A stretch of 9,194 nucleotides of DNA. It comes from CAZVWV01 sp964631745. GTDB taxonomy: Bacteria; Bdellovibrionota_C; UBA2361; JBGSMV01. Positions 1 through 6,303 of this stretch are shown here, piece after piece (positions within the stretch are counted from its first letter, which is position 1; every line of letters begins with the position of its first letter). The notes beneath the pieces are model-generated. The model saw only the letters and a list, made by a program, of their open reading frames with translations, searched no databases and was not told where the DNA came from. Both the position numbers and the translations under genes were made by a program. The stretch lies in contig CAZVWV010000141.1 of the NCBI GenBank assembly GCA_964631745.1, positions 1-9,194 of the forward strand, read 5' to 3'.

Positions 1-218
1 TTTCTTCAGTCGTACGCCCTACTTGCACTCTTGGTTTTTAGTGTCTGAAATGCAGTCACACTCCACTCAAGTTCGTGGTTAAATCATAAAATTAAGGTCT
101 GCGCACATAACAACGGCCTCCAATCGTCCGCGCTCATTGAATAGTGTTACCAATATGTTACTTTGATGTCGGCGCGGCGCTTGAGGCCGCGAACCATTAT
201 CCCACCCCATGGGGCCAC
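1..218. other. Non-coding stretch, nothing recognised
   Basis: No reading frame here has a recognisable protein, a ribosome binding site or useful length on either strand. The only visible structure is the short palindrome CCCCATGGGG near 205-214, just beyond the stop codon of the ORF6N remnant. A frame starting at 163 on the plus strand overlaps the ORF6N remnant antisense and gives a protein of improbable composition, so it is not called. Confidence 0.5.
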
Positions 219-454
219 TTATCTATTTCCAAATCCAATCTTATGCCTTGTGCTGCGTGAGCCAACTAAATCTTCAGGTTTGGCTTCTATCAGCTTACGG
301 ATGCTATTGAACACGACCTTGAATTGCGCGTCATGCCGCTTTTCCAGGGAATTTATTTTCTCTGCCAACTCGCAGCCTCCACAAAGAGACGTGAACGGTT
401 ACCACGTATGAGCAGGATTAAAGAACTGATTTCTTCACACGGAAAATTCTTCAT
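219..454 (-). pseudogene. ORF6N-domain DNA-binding protein, internally deleted remnant
   Basis: ORF6N-domain proteins are DNA-binding proteins common on phages, plasmids and genomic islands. Seen in the sequence: an ATG at 454 opens a frame whose start contains CEEISSLILLIRGNR, which fits the family's usual N-terminus (an 'I..ILLIRG' pattern). That frame stops at 353-355. A second frame, open from 398 down to a TAA at 219-221, encodes LAEKINSLEKRHDAQFKVVF followed by NSIRKLIEAKP and ends HKIGFGNR. This is the conserved coiled-coil tail of the family ('L..LEKKYD.QFKVVF.AIR.L', then a final 'IGF'). The two frames differ, and the roughly 80-100 residues between them that hold the ORF6N DNA-binding core are missing. 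The simplest reading is one out-of-frame internal deletion with its junction near 375-397. The family assignment is from memory of the family pattern. No ribosome binding site is evident before the ATG, consistent with a dead gene. Confidence 0.72.
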
Positions 455-476
455 ACGCTAATATATCGAAAAATCT

Positions 477-512
477 CGGGAAAAGTTGCGTGCCGAATGT
501 AGAAATTTCCCG
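477..512. repeat. Inverted repeat CGGGAAA/TTTCCCG
   Basis: A perfect 7-bp inverted repeat: CGGGAAA at 477-483 and TTTCCCG at 506-512, with a 22-nt spacer. It lies about 80-115 bp upstream of vapB, between it and the ORF6N remnant. It could be a regulator site or chance; nothing else in the sequence supports a function. Confidence 0.25.
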
Positions 513-545
513 GGTTTCGAGCCATTTAGCAGCAAGGCCCCAAAA

Positions 546-563
546 GATCCTTTCTTCTGGATC
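546..563 (+). promoter_or_regulatory. Candidate vapBC operator (inverted repeat)
   Basis: GATCC (546-550) and GGATC (559-563) form a perfect 5-bp inverted repeat with an 8-nt spacer, ending 30 bp before the vapB start codon. VapB-VapC complexes usually repress their own promoter by binding inverted repeats in this position. No convincing -35/-10 pair is visible: the region up to the ATG is AT-rich, with TATATA-like stretches at 565-570 and 587-592. The operator call therefore rests on position and symmetry alone. Confidence 0.33.
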
Positions 564-593
564 ATATAGAACAAATCTGTTAAATTTATATAC

Positions 594-800
594 ATGCCCT
601 CACCTAAGAGAAAGATCTATACAAACATCCCCAATGCAATCTTGAAAGAAGCTACTGAGCTTTCGGGGCTCGGACAAACTGCTGCGATCATTGAGGGATT
701 GATTGAACTTATTAAACGAGAGAAGAGGAACAGGCTTATTGGGCTTCAAGGAAAGCTTGCCATAAACTGGAATGCTAAGACAAGTCGTGGACGAGCCTAA
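594..800 (+). CDS. vapB: VapB-family antitoxin
   Basis: A 68-residue antitoxin expected to bind and neutralise the VapC toxin encoded 2 bp downstream, and with it to repress the operon. Residues 7-13 (KIYTNIP) form the short beta-strand typical of VapB N-termini that make a ribbon-type DNA-binding dimer. A helix follows (AILKEATELSG), then a second (QTAAIIEGLIELIKREKR) as in the family pattern 'T..EAI..AL.E.IRR.R'. The C-terminal LQGKLAINWNAKTSRGRA resembles the 'L.GK...D.D....R.R' tail of this VapB family (DUF2191-like), the part that wraps around the toxin. The ATG at 594 is the only usable start because an in-frame TAG lies at 567-569. No Shine-Dalgarno sequence is seen before it, so initiation may be weak or the mRNA nearly leaderless. 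The gene order, antitoxin first and tightly linked, is canonical. Confidence 0.85.
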   Translation: MPSPKRKIYTNIPNAILKEATELSGLGQTAAIIEGLIELIKREKRNRLIGLQGKLAINWNAKTSRGRA

Positions 801-802
801 AT

Positions 803-1192
803 ATGGAGTCATCCTCAATTGTCTATGTGGACACCTCCGTATTTATAAATTTTTTCAAAGCCTCGGATAAAGAGTTGGAGTTCTTGCTTCTGTCTAACAG
901 AGTAGCACTTTCTCGCTACGTCAGACTCGAACTGATTTTAGGGGTGAAACGACGCGAACTTCGCTTTCCTAAAACCACCTTAGAAGGGCTAATCTTTAAT
1001 AAGCCAAGTCCAGATTTTTTGGATGAGGTTGAGGCTGAAATCTCACAATTACAACAAACTGGACTGAATGTGGGGCTGGTTGATGCAATTATTATTTTAG
1101 AAGCAAAAAGATCAGGCTTTGCGCTGTACACACACGACAAAATGATGAAGAAGCTTGCAAGCAAGTGGGGGGTGGCGATATATGCCGACTGA
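803..1192 (+). CDS. vapC: VapC-family PIN-domain ribonuclease toxin
   Basis: A 129-residue single-domain PIN protein, the normal length for VapC. Such toxins are Mg/Mn-dependent RNases that cut tRNA or rRNA and stop translation when the antitoxin is lost. The four acidic residues of the active site can be placed. D10 lies in VYVDTSVFINFF at the first strand. E43 lies in YVRLELILGVKR, matching the family's 'ELL.G..R'. D94 lies in GLVDAIIILEAKRSG, matching 'DA.IAATA'. D112 lies in ALYTHDKMMKKLA, matching 'LLT.D.DF..L'. The protein ends with a strand, GVAIY. All four positions are intact, so an active enzyme is expected. The start codon lies 2 bp after the vapB stop, which implies translational coupling and co-transcription. 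The RNA target cannot be told from the sequence. Confidence 0.9.
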   Translation: MESSSIVYVDTSVFINFFKASDKELEFLLLSNRVALSRYVRLELILGVKRRELRFPKTTLEGLIFNKPSPDFLDEVEAEISQLQQTGLNVGLVDAIIILEAKRSGFALYTHDKMMKKLASKWGVAIYAD

Positions 1193-1205
1193 TTACTTCG
1201 TCGCA

Positions 1206-1238
1206 ACCAGCAGCCCAAGCCGCTTCTGTTGCTGTGGT
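1206..1238. terminator. Weak stem-loop between convergent vapC and the 162-aa gene
   Basis: ACCA-CAGC (1206-1214, one bulged G at 1210) can pair with GCTGTGGT (1231-1238), an 8-bp stem with a 16-nt loop. It sits in the 77-bp gap where vapC (plus) and the 162-aa gene (minus) converge, where a bidirectional terminator would be expected. No run of T follows on either strand, so intrinsic termination is doubtful. Confidence 0.2.
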
Positions 1239-1269
1239 CCGGCCGCCATTTCGTAACTAGCTCTCTATC

Positions 1270-1758
1270 CTACTTCTGCTCCATCAACACAGGCTTATGC
1301 GTTCCGGCCTGCGCGGCCAGCATCACGACTGTGTTACATGCTAGCTCTAACGAGAGCAGATCTCGCGAGCCTAGTTTTATACGGCGACGTTCCTCTTCGG
1401 AACGCCCGGTCACCAAGCGCAGCCAGCAGATCTCTTCGCCGCTTAGGCGGCCTTGTTGGCCGCGGGGCCTATCTCTGTAAAGCTTAATCAAGATGTCTGA
1501 CTCGCCAAGAGCTTCGTTACCTTTGAAGACTATATTTTCGTCGAGGGACTCAACGTTATAAAGAAAAGCTCTGGCTGTGGCCCAAAGTCCTCCCACCACT
1601 TCGATTGGCAACACTAGATTTAGAAATCCTAGCGCGGTCGGATCTACAACGCCTTCATTCATGGGCACGAAATACAACCTGAGCCCATCTGCCTGAGGAA
1701 TTAATTGCAAACTACCGAATGATTTGTTGATCGAGAAGTTAACACCACCTATATACAT
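1270..1758 (-). CDS. Hypothetical protein, third gene of the coupling-protein cluster
   Basis: I do not recognise this 162-residue protein. It has no signal peptide and no strong membrane helix; residues about 40-65 are moderately hydrophobic (PTALGFLNLVLPIEVVGGLW). The first about 95 residues look like a mixed strand/helix domain and the rest is charged and helical (SEEERRRIKL, then RDLLSLELACNTVVMLAA). The start is supported by AGGA seven bases before the ATG in the leader (about 1765-1768). It lies 95 bp downstream of the coupling protein gene on the same strand with no clear terminator between, so read-through is likely, though a TATAAT element in the gap could give it its own promoter. 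Its position suggests an accessory or substrate role for the coupling protein; that is inference from neighbours only. The inner hairpin at 1447-1463 lies inside the coding frame. Confidence 0.6.
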   Translation of the reverse strand: MYIGGVNFSINKSFGSLQLIPQADGLRLYFVPMNEGVVDPTALGFLNLVLPIEVVGGLWATARAFLYNVESLDENIVFKGNEALGESDILIKLYRDRPRGQQGRLSGEEICWLRLVTGRSEEERRRIKLGSRDLLSLELACNTVVMLAAQAGTHKPVLMEQK

Positions 1759-1803
1759 AACCTTATCCTGACTATAAAACTGCGTACCTAATACAAACCC
1801 GTA

Positions 1804-1826
1804 CCAAAATACTATTATAATTTTGG
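1804..1826 (-). promoter_or_regulatory. Candidate promoter/operator for the 162-aa gene
   Basis: On the minus strand a perfect TATAAT -10 hexamer (1819 to 1814) lies about 55 bp upstream of the ATG at 1758. It sits inside the loop of an inverted repeat: CCAAAAT at 1804-1810 and ATTTTGG at 1820-1826, a 7-bp perfect match. No good -35 hexamer is found at 16-18 bp spacing, so the promoter would be weak or activator-dependent. A second TATAAT is readable on the plus strand at 1816-1821. A repressor bound to this repeat would cover the -10 element. Confidence 0.35.
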
Positions 1827-1853
1827 CCCGAATTCCAAGCTAAAAATATACTG

Positions 1854-3956
1854 CTATCCTGCTGCCTTTTTTCTGTCTCCTATCTTAAAAGGCTTCTTGC
1901 CATCCGCCTTTGTAGGCGGAGTTTGGGGGCTTTTTACTGCATGCACGACTCCCCTGCCACGTTGCATTCCGCCTCCTTTGGGCATCAAAGATATCTTAAA
2001 CGGCCCGGTCTCTTTGGGCGGCGCGCTCTGTTCGCTTGCTGAAGGGCCGGGATCCTTACCGTCTCTAGCGCTCACAGGCCCCGGGGCAGCTCCGGGATGA
2101 AAGGCAGCAGGAGCAGCACGCGGATTTGTTTCCTCTTGTTCTTTTTGCAATATCTGCTCGTCCACAAAATCGGCCAGACCAATCTCATCGTTTTCGACTC
2201 GTTCAAACCGTGGAATATGTTCCCTACCCTCCCAGGTGTCGGGCACGTCGGCGTTAAACCAATAGCTCCGGCCTTTGACGATGCGACCGTCTCCTAAATC
2301 AAACCAGGCCAAGCCCTTTTCGGCGGACATCTCGTGTTTTAACTCCTCTGCCGAAACCAAGTCCTCTTCATCTTCCGAAAAACTTATGCTTTGCGATTCT
2401 CCACCTTGGCGTTTGGCTTGGAGATCTAAAGAGCCGCGCAAAATATTTGTGGAGACCCCGTGCGTAACCCCTGCCCCCACCGATTTTTTGGTGGTAGTAA
2501 CTTTTCCGATCCACTCGGTCATCTCCGCCGCGGTGCGATTATCACCAACCCGCATCATGACTTTCAGATTCACGTTAGCCATTACCCGTTCGTAAAAAGC
2601 TTCGCTCAATCCCAGCGACTGATCTGTTAAGCCGCCCGCGGACTGCGCCCCAAACAGCAGCGCAAACCGTCCTTTACGGGCCAGCTCAAACAGATTTGCC
2701 CAGGTTGGACCGAAGGTAGATGAACCTTCATCGATCATCACCAAGTGCGGATCTTCAAGATTATGACTTCTCGACGAGGTAATCTCACCGATAGAAACTT
2801 CCAAGTCTTCTCTAAAGACTTTAACCATACGGGCGGCGCTCTCGGCTTCTTCTAAACGCGGCAGCATAAAGTAAATTATCTTTCCTCGTAAGATTGCGTC
2901 CGTGAGCACAAGATCCGTAGCTTGGGTGCAAAAGACCTGCCCCATCTCTGAGCCCGCAATGGCGTGAAGCTCCGAGGCGATACCTCTCAAATTATCGGTA
3001 ATTCTGGCCGTATCAAGCGTGCCTTTGGGGGAACGGTAACTTGCCGCCAAATGCCCAAGCTCCACCATGGCCTGGCGCGCGCCGATCTTGTTCAGCAAGG
3101 CCCGCAGGTGTGGATAGGCGATATTAAAAGCGGAAAGCGACACGGCGATATCCCGAATCGACCACGCCAAGCCAAAGCTCTCCATTGCGCGCACCATGCG
3201 GTAAATCGAGTCGGCCGCTAAGCGGTCATAATGCTTAGTGGTGCTTTGATCAGAGGTGGGCGGAAGTCCGGCCCGCAACACCTTTCTGGCCTTTACGTCT
3301 GAGCGCTGATTGGTGAGTACGAAATTGTAAGAATGCACGCTATCGAACGGGTCTATAACGATCAGGTCTTCCAAGCGCCCTGTAATTGCTGCCATTAAGA
3401 TAATGTGGGCCAAGGTTCCAGAATCTCTCTTTGCATCAATGAACGTCAAGCCGCTGGCGCGACCGCGTGCCATCTGCTGAAACATGAGCGACTCTAGCCA
3501 CAAAGTTTTTCCCACACCAGTTTTGGCGAAAACACAGGCGTGGCTACAAAGCTCTTCATCGTCAACCCAAAGGGGGCGCCCCGAGTCCAGCTCAAAGCCC
3601 ACCAGGTACTTGTTTATCATGTTCTTGCCCTGCGCCTGAGCTTCCTTCATGGCCTGAGCAAAACAATCACGTTGCGGCGGCATTCCTAGCACTGATTTAC
3701 CGCCGCGCTTTTCCTGTTCCCGTTCCCGCTCTCGTTCAAGCGCTGAATGTTTCGAAAGTGTATTGGCTGTGTAGGCGAAGGCTAAGCCGGGGATACAGCC
3801 CAGCCCGAACAACATACTGGGGTCAAGCCCTGCCAACAATGGACTTGCGGCTAACCCTAGCGCTCCTAGCCCTGCGATAATGCTGAGCCGTTCTGCGCGC
3901 AGCTTCTCTTCGTGCCGCATCTCCTGGATATTTTGCCGTGCGTAATCTCTTGCCAT
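1854..3956 (-). CDS. Type IV coupling protein (TraD/DotL-type ATPase)
   Basis: A 700-residue ATPase that would link substrates (relaxase-DNA or proteins) to a type IV secretion channel at the inner membrane. Two hydrophobic segments at about residues 24-43 and 44-64 give the usual N-terminal membrane anchor, followed by a highly charged stretch (ERERERE, 74-80). Walker A is AKTGVGKT (144-151), then FIDAKRD (172-178), matching the 'D.KGD' motif of the family. Walker B is HLVMIDE (404-410, with D409 and E410), and FGAQS with Q438 is the RecA-type sensor motif. Residues about 600-700 are a low-complexity tail rich in Pro, Ala, Gly and Lys, with PFKI occurring twice (652-655 and 689-692). The wording around FIDAKRD and LIVIDPFD is nearer to TraD/DotL/TrbC than to classical VirD4/TraG, but I cannot place it closely. 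The start has AAGG overlapping the stop of the preceding gene, eight bases before the ATG. The gap to that gene is only 10 bp, so the two are co-translated. Confidence 0.88.
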   Translation of the reverse strand: MARDYARQNIQEMRHEEKLRAERLSIIAGLGALGLAASPLLAGLDPSMLFGLGCIPGLAFAYTANTLSKHSALEREREREQEKRGGKSVLGMPPQRDCFAQAMKEAQAQGKNMINKYLVGFELDSGRPLWVDDEELCSHACVFAKTGVGKTLWLESLMFQQMARGRASGLTFIDAKRDSGTLAHIILMAAITGRLEDLIVIDPFDSVHSYNFVLTNQRSDVKARKVLRAGLPPTSDQSTTKHYDRLAADSIYRMVRAMESFGLAWSIRDIAVSLSAFNIAYPHLRALLNKIGARQAMVELGHLAASYRSPKGTLDTARITDNLRGIASELHAIAGSEMGQVFCTQATDLVLTDAILRGKIIYFMLPRLEEAESAARMVKVFREDLEVSIGEITSSRSHNLEDPHLVMIDEGSSTFGPTWANLFELARKGRFALLFGAQSAGGLTDQSLGLSEAFYERVMANVNLKVMMRVGDNRTAAEMTEWIGKVTTTKKSVGAGVTHGVSTNILRGSLDLQAKRQGGESQSISFSEDEEDLVSAEELKHEMSAEKGLAWFDLGDGRIVKGRSYWFNADVPDTWEGREHIPRFERVENDEIGLADFVDEQILQKEQEETNPRAAPAAFHPGAAPGPVSARDGKDPGPSASEQSAPPKETGPFKISLMPKGGGMQRGRGVVHAVKSPQTPPTKADGKKPFKIGDRKKAAG

Positions 3957-3966
3957 AATTTAAACC

Positions 3967-6009
3967 TTAGGCTGTTGCCGGAAGCTCCTCTAAATCGTCC
4001 ATGGGAGGCTTCTCCACAATTCCAAGCATGGCTTTGTCGAATTCTTCTTTGTTTAAGGCCAACTGGGCAGAATCCACTCTGGCGAATCGGGCTCCCCAGT
4101 TTTTGCCCCATTTTTGTTCTATATGAGTGCCGCGCAGCGCCACCATCGCGTGTCGGCCGATAAAATGCCTGCCGTTTAATGAATTTGATTCTTTAAAAAC
4201 GCAAGAAATCAGCGAACAATCGGGCACGGTTTTATCCCCCACCCGGCGCCCAAGCCATCCGAAGGAGTTAAACACGACTCGTAATGCGGACCAGTCCTTG
4301 ACCTCTTCAATCTTTAATTTATGTAATTCGGCTAACTCTTTTAACTCGCCGAAACCAAGCGGCGCGAAGATCTTTTGATGAGAAGGTATGGGTGTTCGAT
4401 CGGCTTCACTCTGAAACTCAAGCGAAAGCGTATGCAGCTTTTGGCGCTGACTTACTACAAAGCAAAGTTCCTCCAAGCGTCTGAGCTTTGGGGGATCTAT
4501 TATCTCTGAGCAGATCTTCAAAATTTGCTTGAGCGGCATATAAAGCGCATTGCTTGGTCCGGCAAAGAGATCCTCTTGGGCCTCACTCTTTAAGTTTAGC
4601 ACGGCATCGTAAAACTTCTGGCGCCAACGGCCCTCGGTCTCTCTGACTAAGCCATACAATTCGGCCTCATCCGTTGCCGCTACCAACTCATGCGGTGCTG
4701 CCATCAGAACTTCGATCCACTGCCGCAAGGCCGCCGAGCGTTCAGAGAAATCTAACGGGAAGCGCACAGTTCCGAATTCGGAGTGCCTAGAAGCATAAAC
4801 TAAAGCGCGTCGAATAACTTGGCGCTGCGAGCTTGTAAAATCCTCTGAGAAACTCGGCACAGAATGCAAGATAGCGCGCGCATTAAGTTGCGGGAAGGCC
4901 GAGCGTTTAATCCACTTTCCGGCCTCCTTTGCGAAGGTCAGCACTTTTCCGGCCTCGTAAGCCAGCACCGCGCAGGCCACCTCGGCTGCCGGAATATTCG
5001 CCATGTCACGCCGCATACCCTGAGTCAAAACTCGATCGAGCGCTGCTAACACCAGATGGGAATAAGCAAACTTGTCGTACTTTCCGTTCTGCTTGAGAGC
5101 CGGTTGGAACGGAGCCGGTAATTCAGCCTCCGGATCGGTTTGATACATGGCGTGCAGACTGAGAACTTTTTCAAGCATTAGATAACAATTCTCGACCAGG
5201 CCGGCGCCGCTATAAAACTCATCCAAAAGTTTCTGTTCCTCAACCCGCGGAACGTAAGCCGGCACCTGCGGATGACTTAGGATTATTGAGGCTAGATGTA
5301 CGTTGGTGTCGTTTAGGGCTCCGTATTTGGACAGCAAGCTCCCGAGGTCCGACGAGCGCGTAATATGCAAAGGTACGTACTTAGGACATGCCAAGCCGCG
5401 AATCTGAATATCGGTAGCGCCGGATTCAGACAATGAATCAAGTTTTACGAGAGAACCAGAAAAGTAAAGTCGGCCGTTGCCAGTCTGCCCTAAAATGTCC
5501 TTTTCGCCATAAGGCTGGCTGGCATAGATGTTAAGGCTAAGAGCCACCAGAACCGCCAGCGCCCAAAAACGCACGCAAGTTATCAATAGAAAGCCGACCC
5601 GCAAAACCGTAAAGTAAAGCGCCACAGAGAAGCGATGCAAAAGATTCTCTTCATCCATGGTCGGATTGGCACTCTCGTTCGCGATGGCAGTGCGCAGCAG
5701 AGCTCTCGCCAAATTATCAAAAAGCTCCGCCTCAGCTTTAGTGCCGTGATTGGAGAGCCAGTTCTGATATTGGTAATATTTATTGACGAGATCTTCTGTC
5801 CAGGTTGCGCGCAGTGAAAGCGCCTCTATAGTGGCGGCGCGAATGGTATCGCCTTCGGCACCGTAACTTGAAACAAATTTAATAGCGCCGATGGCCAACG
5901 CGATCGGCAGAGCAATCCAGATAAGAACGCGCAGTCGTCCACTTCTGCCGCGCCGAAGCTGAGCAAAATCCTTGGCATGTTTACTAAAGACAGGATCTGT
6001 GACTGCCAC
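3967..6009 (-). CDS. Membrane protein of unknown family paired with the coupling protein
   Basis: A 680-residue protein, first gene of the coupling-protein operon. Hydrophobic segments lie at about residues 27-46 (LIWIALPIALAIGAIKFV) and 128-161 (ending FWALAVLVALSLNIY). The second is long enough for two helices or one re-entrant hairpin; about 75 mostly charged residues lie between them. The remaining about 520 residues should be soluble and largely helical. The start is a GTG with GAGG four bases upstream. Its place just before the coupling protein matches DotM/IcmP (TrbA) before DotL/IcmO (TrbC), and the TraI relaxase before TraD in MOBH systems. I see neither the DotM signature nor MOBH histidines. 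Residues about 310-460 keep the outline of an HD-type domain (HLVLAALDRVL; VLAYEAGKVLTF where 'HD.GK' would be; RRALVYASRHSEFG; AATDEAEL), but the metal ligands are mostly gone. The role, probably as a membrane partner or adaptor of the coupling ATPase, is inference. Confidence 0.8.
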   Translation of the reverse strand: MAVTDPVFSKHAKDFAQLRRGRSGRLRVLIWIALPIALAIGAIKFVSSYGAEGDTIRAATIEALSLRATWTEDLVNKYYQYQNWLSNHGTKAEAELFDNLARALLRTAIANESANPTMDEENLLHRFSVALYFTVLRVGFLLITCVRFWALAVLVALSLNIYASQPYGEKDILGQTGNGRLYFSGSLVKLDSLSESGATDIQIRGLACPKYVPLHITRSSDLGSLLSKYGALNDTNVHLASIILSHPQVPAYVPRVEEQKLLDEFYSGAGLVENCYLMLEKVLSLHAMYQTDPEAELPAPFQPALKQNGKYDKFAYSHLVLAALDRVLTQGMRRDMANIPAAEVACAVLAYEAGKVLTFAKEAGKWIKRSAFPQLNARAILHSVPSFSEDFTSSQRQVIRRALVYASRHSEFGTVRFPLDFSERSAALRQWIEVLMAAPHELVAATDEAELYGLVRETEGRWRQKFYDAVLNLKSEAQEDLFAGPSNALYMPLKQILKICSEIIDPPKLRRLEELCFVVSQRQKLHTLSLEFQSEADRTPIPSHQKIFAPLGFGELKELAELHKLKIEEVKDWSALRVVFNSFGWLGRRVGDKTVPDCSLISCVFKESNSLNGRHFIGRHAMVALRGTHIEQKWGKNWGARFARVDSAQLALNKEEFDKAMLGIVEKPPMDDLEELPATA

Positions 6010-6027
6010 GAAACCTCATGAACTAAA

Positions 6028-6046
6028 CCTCTCCACAACGGAGAGG
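6028..6046 (-). repeat. Hairpin at the 5' end of the coupling-operon transcript
   Basis: CCTCTCC (6028-6034) and GGAGAGG (6040-6046) form a perfect 7-bp stem with a 5-nt loop. If the -10 element at 6052-6057 is used, transcription would start near 6045, so the hairpin would sit at the very 5' end of the mRNA, about 20 bases before the GTG start. Such a 5' stem can protect mRNA from decay; alternatively the palindrome is an operator covering the start site. Confidence 0.45.
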
Positions 6047-6051
6047 CAGCC

Positions 6052-6060
6052 AGTATAACA
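6052..6060 (-). promoter_or_regulatory. Extended -10 promoter of the coupling-protein operon
   Basis: Read on the minus strand the site is TGTTATACT: a TATACT -10 hexamer (five of six matches to consensus) with the TG of an extended -10, which can replace a -35 element. No good -35 is seen at 17 bp. It lies 43 bp upstream of the GTG start codon at 6009. It is the best promoter-like site in the 294-bp gap. Confidence 0.5.
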
Positions 6061-6209
6061 AAAATCACACAGGTCCGCTCGAATAGTTAAGACCATGTAG
6101 GATTTCAGTATTGTTATAGGGAGATATGATGCGGCAGTGACTTAGGGTGAGCGTGTCCGGGCGGAGCCGGGAAGCGCGCTGCAAGTATCTAGAATTACTA
6201 AGAAAAGAG

Positions 6210-6232
6210 ACGGTGACGAAGATCGTAACCGT
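6210..6232 (+). repeat. Short hairpin in the 6010-6303 intergenic segment
   Basis: ACGGT-g-ACGA (6210-6219) pairs with TCGT-a-ACCGT (6223-6232): nine base pairs around one G-A mismatch and a 3-nt loop. It is followed on the plus strand by GTTGTTTGG. It may be part of the same transcript as the stronger hairpin that follows at 6254-6286. No function is assigned. Confidence 0.4.
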
Positions 6233-6253
6233 GTTGTTTGGACTTGTGCGTGG

Positions 6254-6296
6254 ATGGGGTGCAGGTCTTTTTGGCCTGCACCCCGGGGTTTGTTTG
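6254..6296 (+). terminator. Strong stem-loop, possible intrinsic terminator
   Basis: GGGGTGCAGG (6256-6265) pairs perfectly with CCTGCACCCC (6275-6284). A T-G wobble and a C-G pair extend the stem to 12 bp around a TTTTT loop, making it the strongest short perfect hairpin I found in the window. On the plus strand it is followed by GGGGTTTGTTTGGG, an imperfect T-rich tail. That would suit the end of a plus-strand small RNA transcribed from about 6100. Read on the minus strand it lies 20 bases after the stop of the 6304-6807 frame, but no T run follows there. Confidence 0.4.
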
Positions 6297-6303
6297 GGCG
6301 TGG

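Noticed and set aside
163..411. Plus-strand frame of 82 codons
   Set aside because: It is antisense to the ORF6N remnant, whose two pieces match a known family; the plus-strand product matches nothing and has an unlikely composition.
435..599. A minus-strand frame of about 54 codons with a protein-like composition (containing RFVLYDPEERIFWGLAAKWL), overlapping the start of vapB
   Set aside because: It has no usable start codon, a stop directly upstream and no family I recognise. It may be the end of a gene cut by the vapBC insertion, but I cannot support it.
1447..1463. GCGGCC-TTGTT-GGCCGC hairpin as a terminator
   Set aside because: It lies inside the 162-aa coding frame and has no T run; it reflects GC-rich codons.
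5826..6068. Minus-strand frame of 80 codons starting upstream of the 680-aa gene
   Set aside because: It overlaps the GTG-started gene in another frame, spans the promoter and 5' hairpin, and has no recognisable product.
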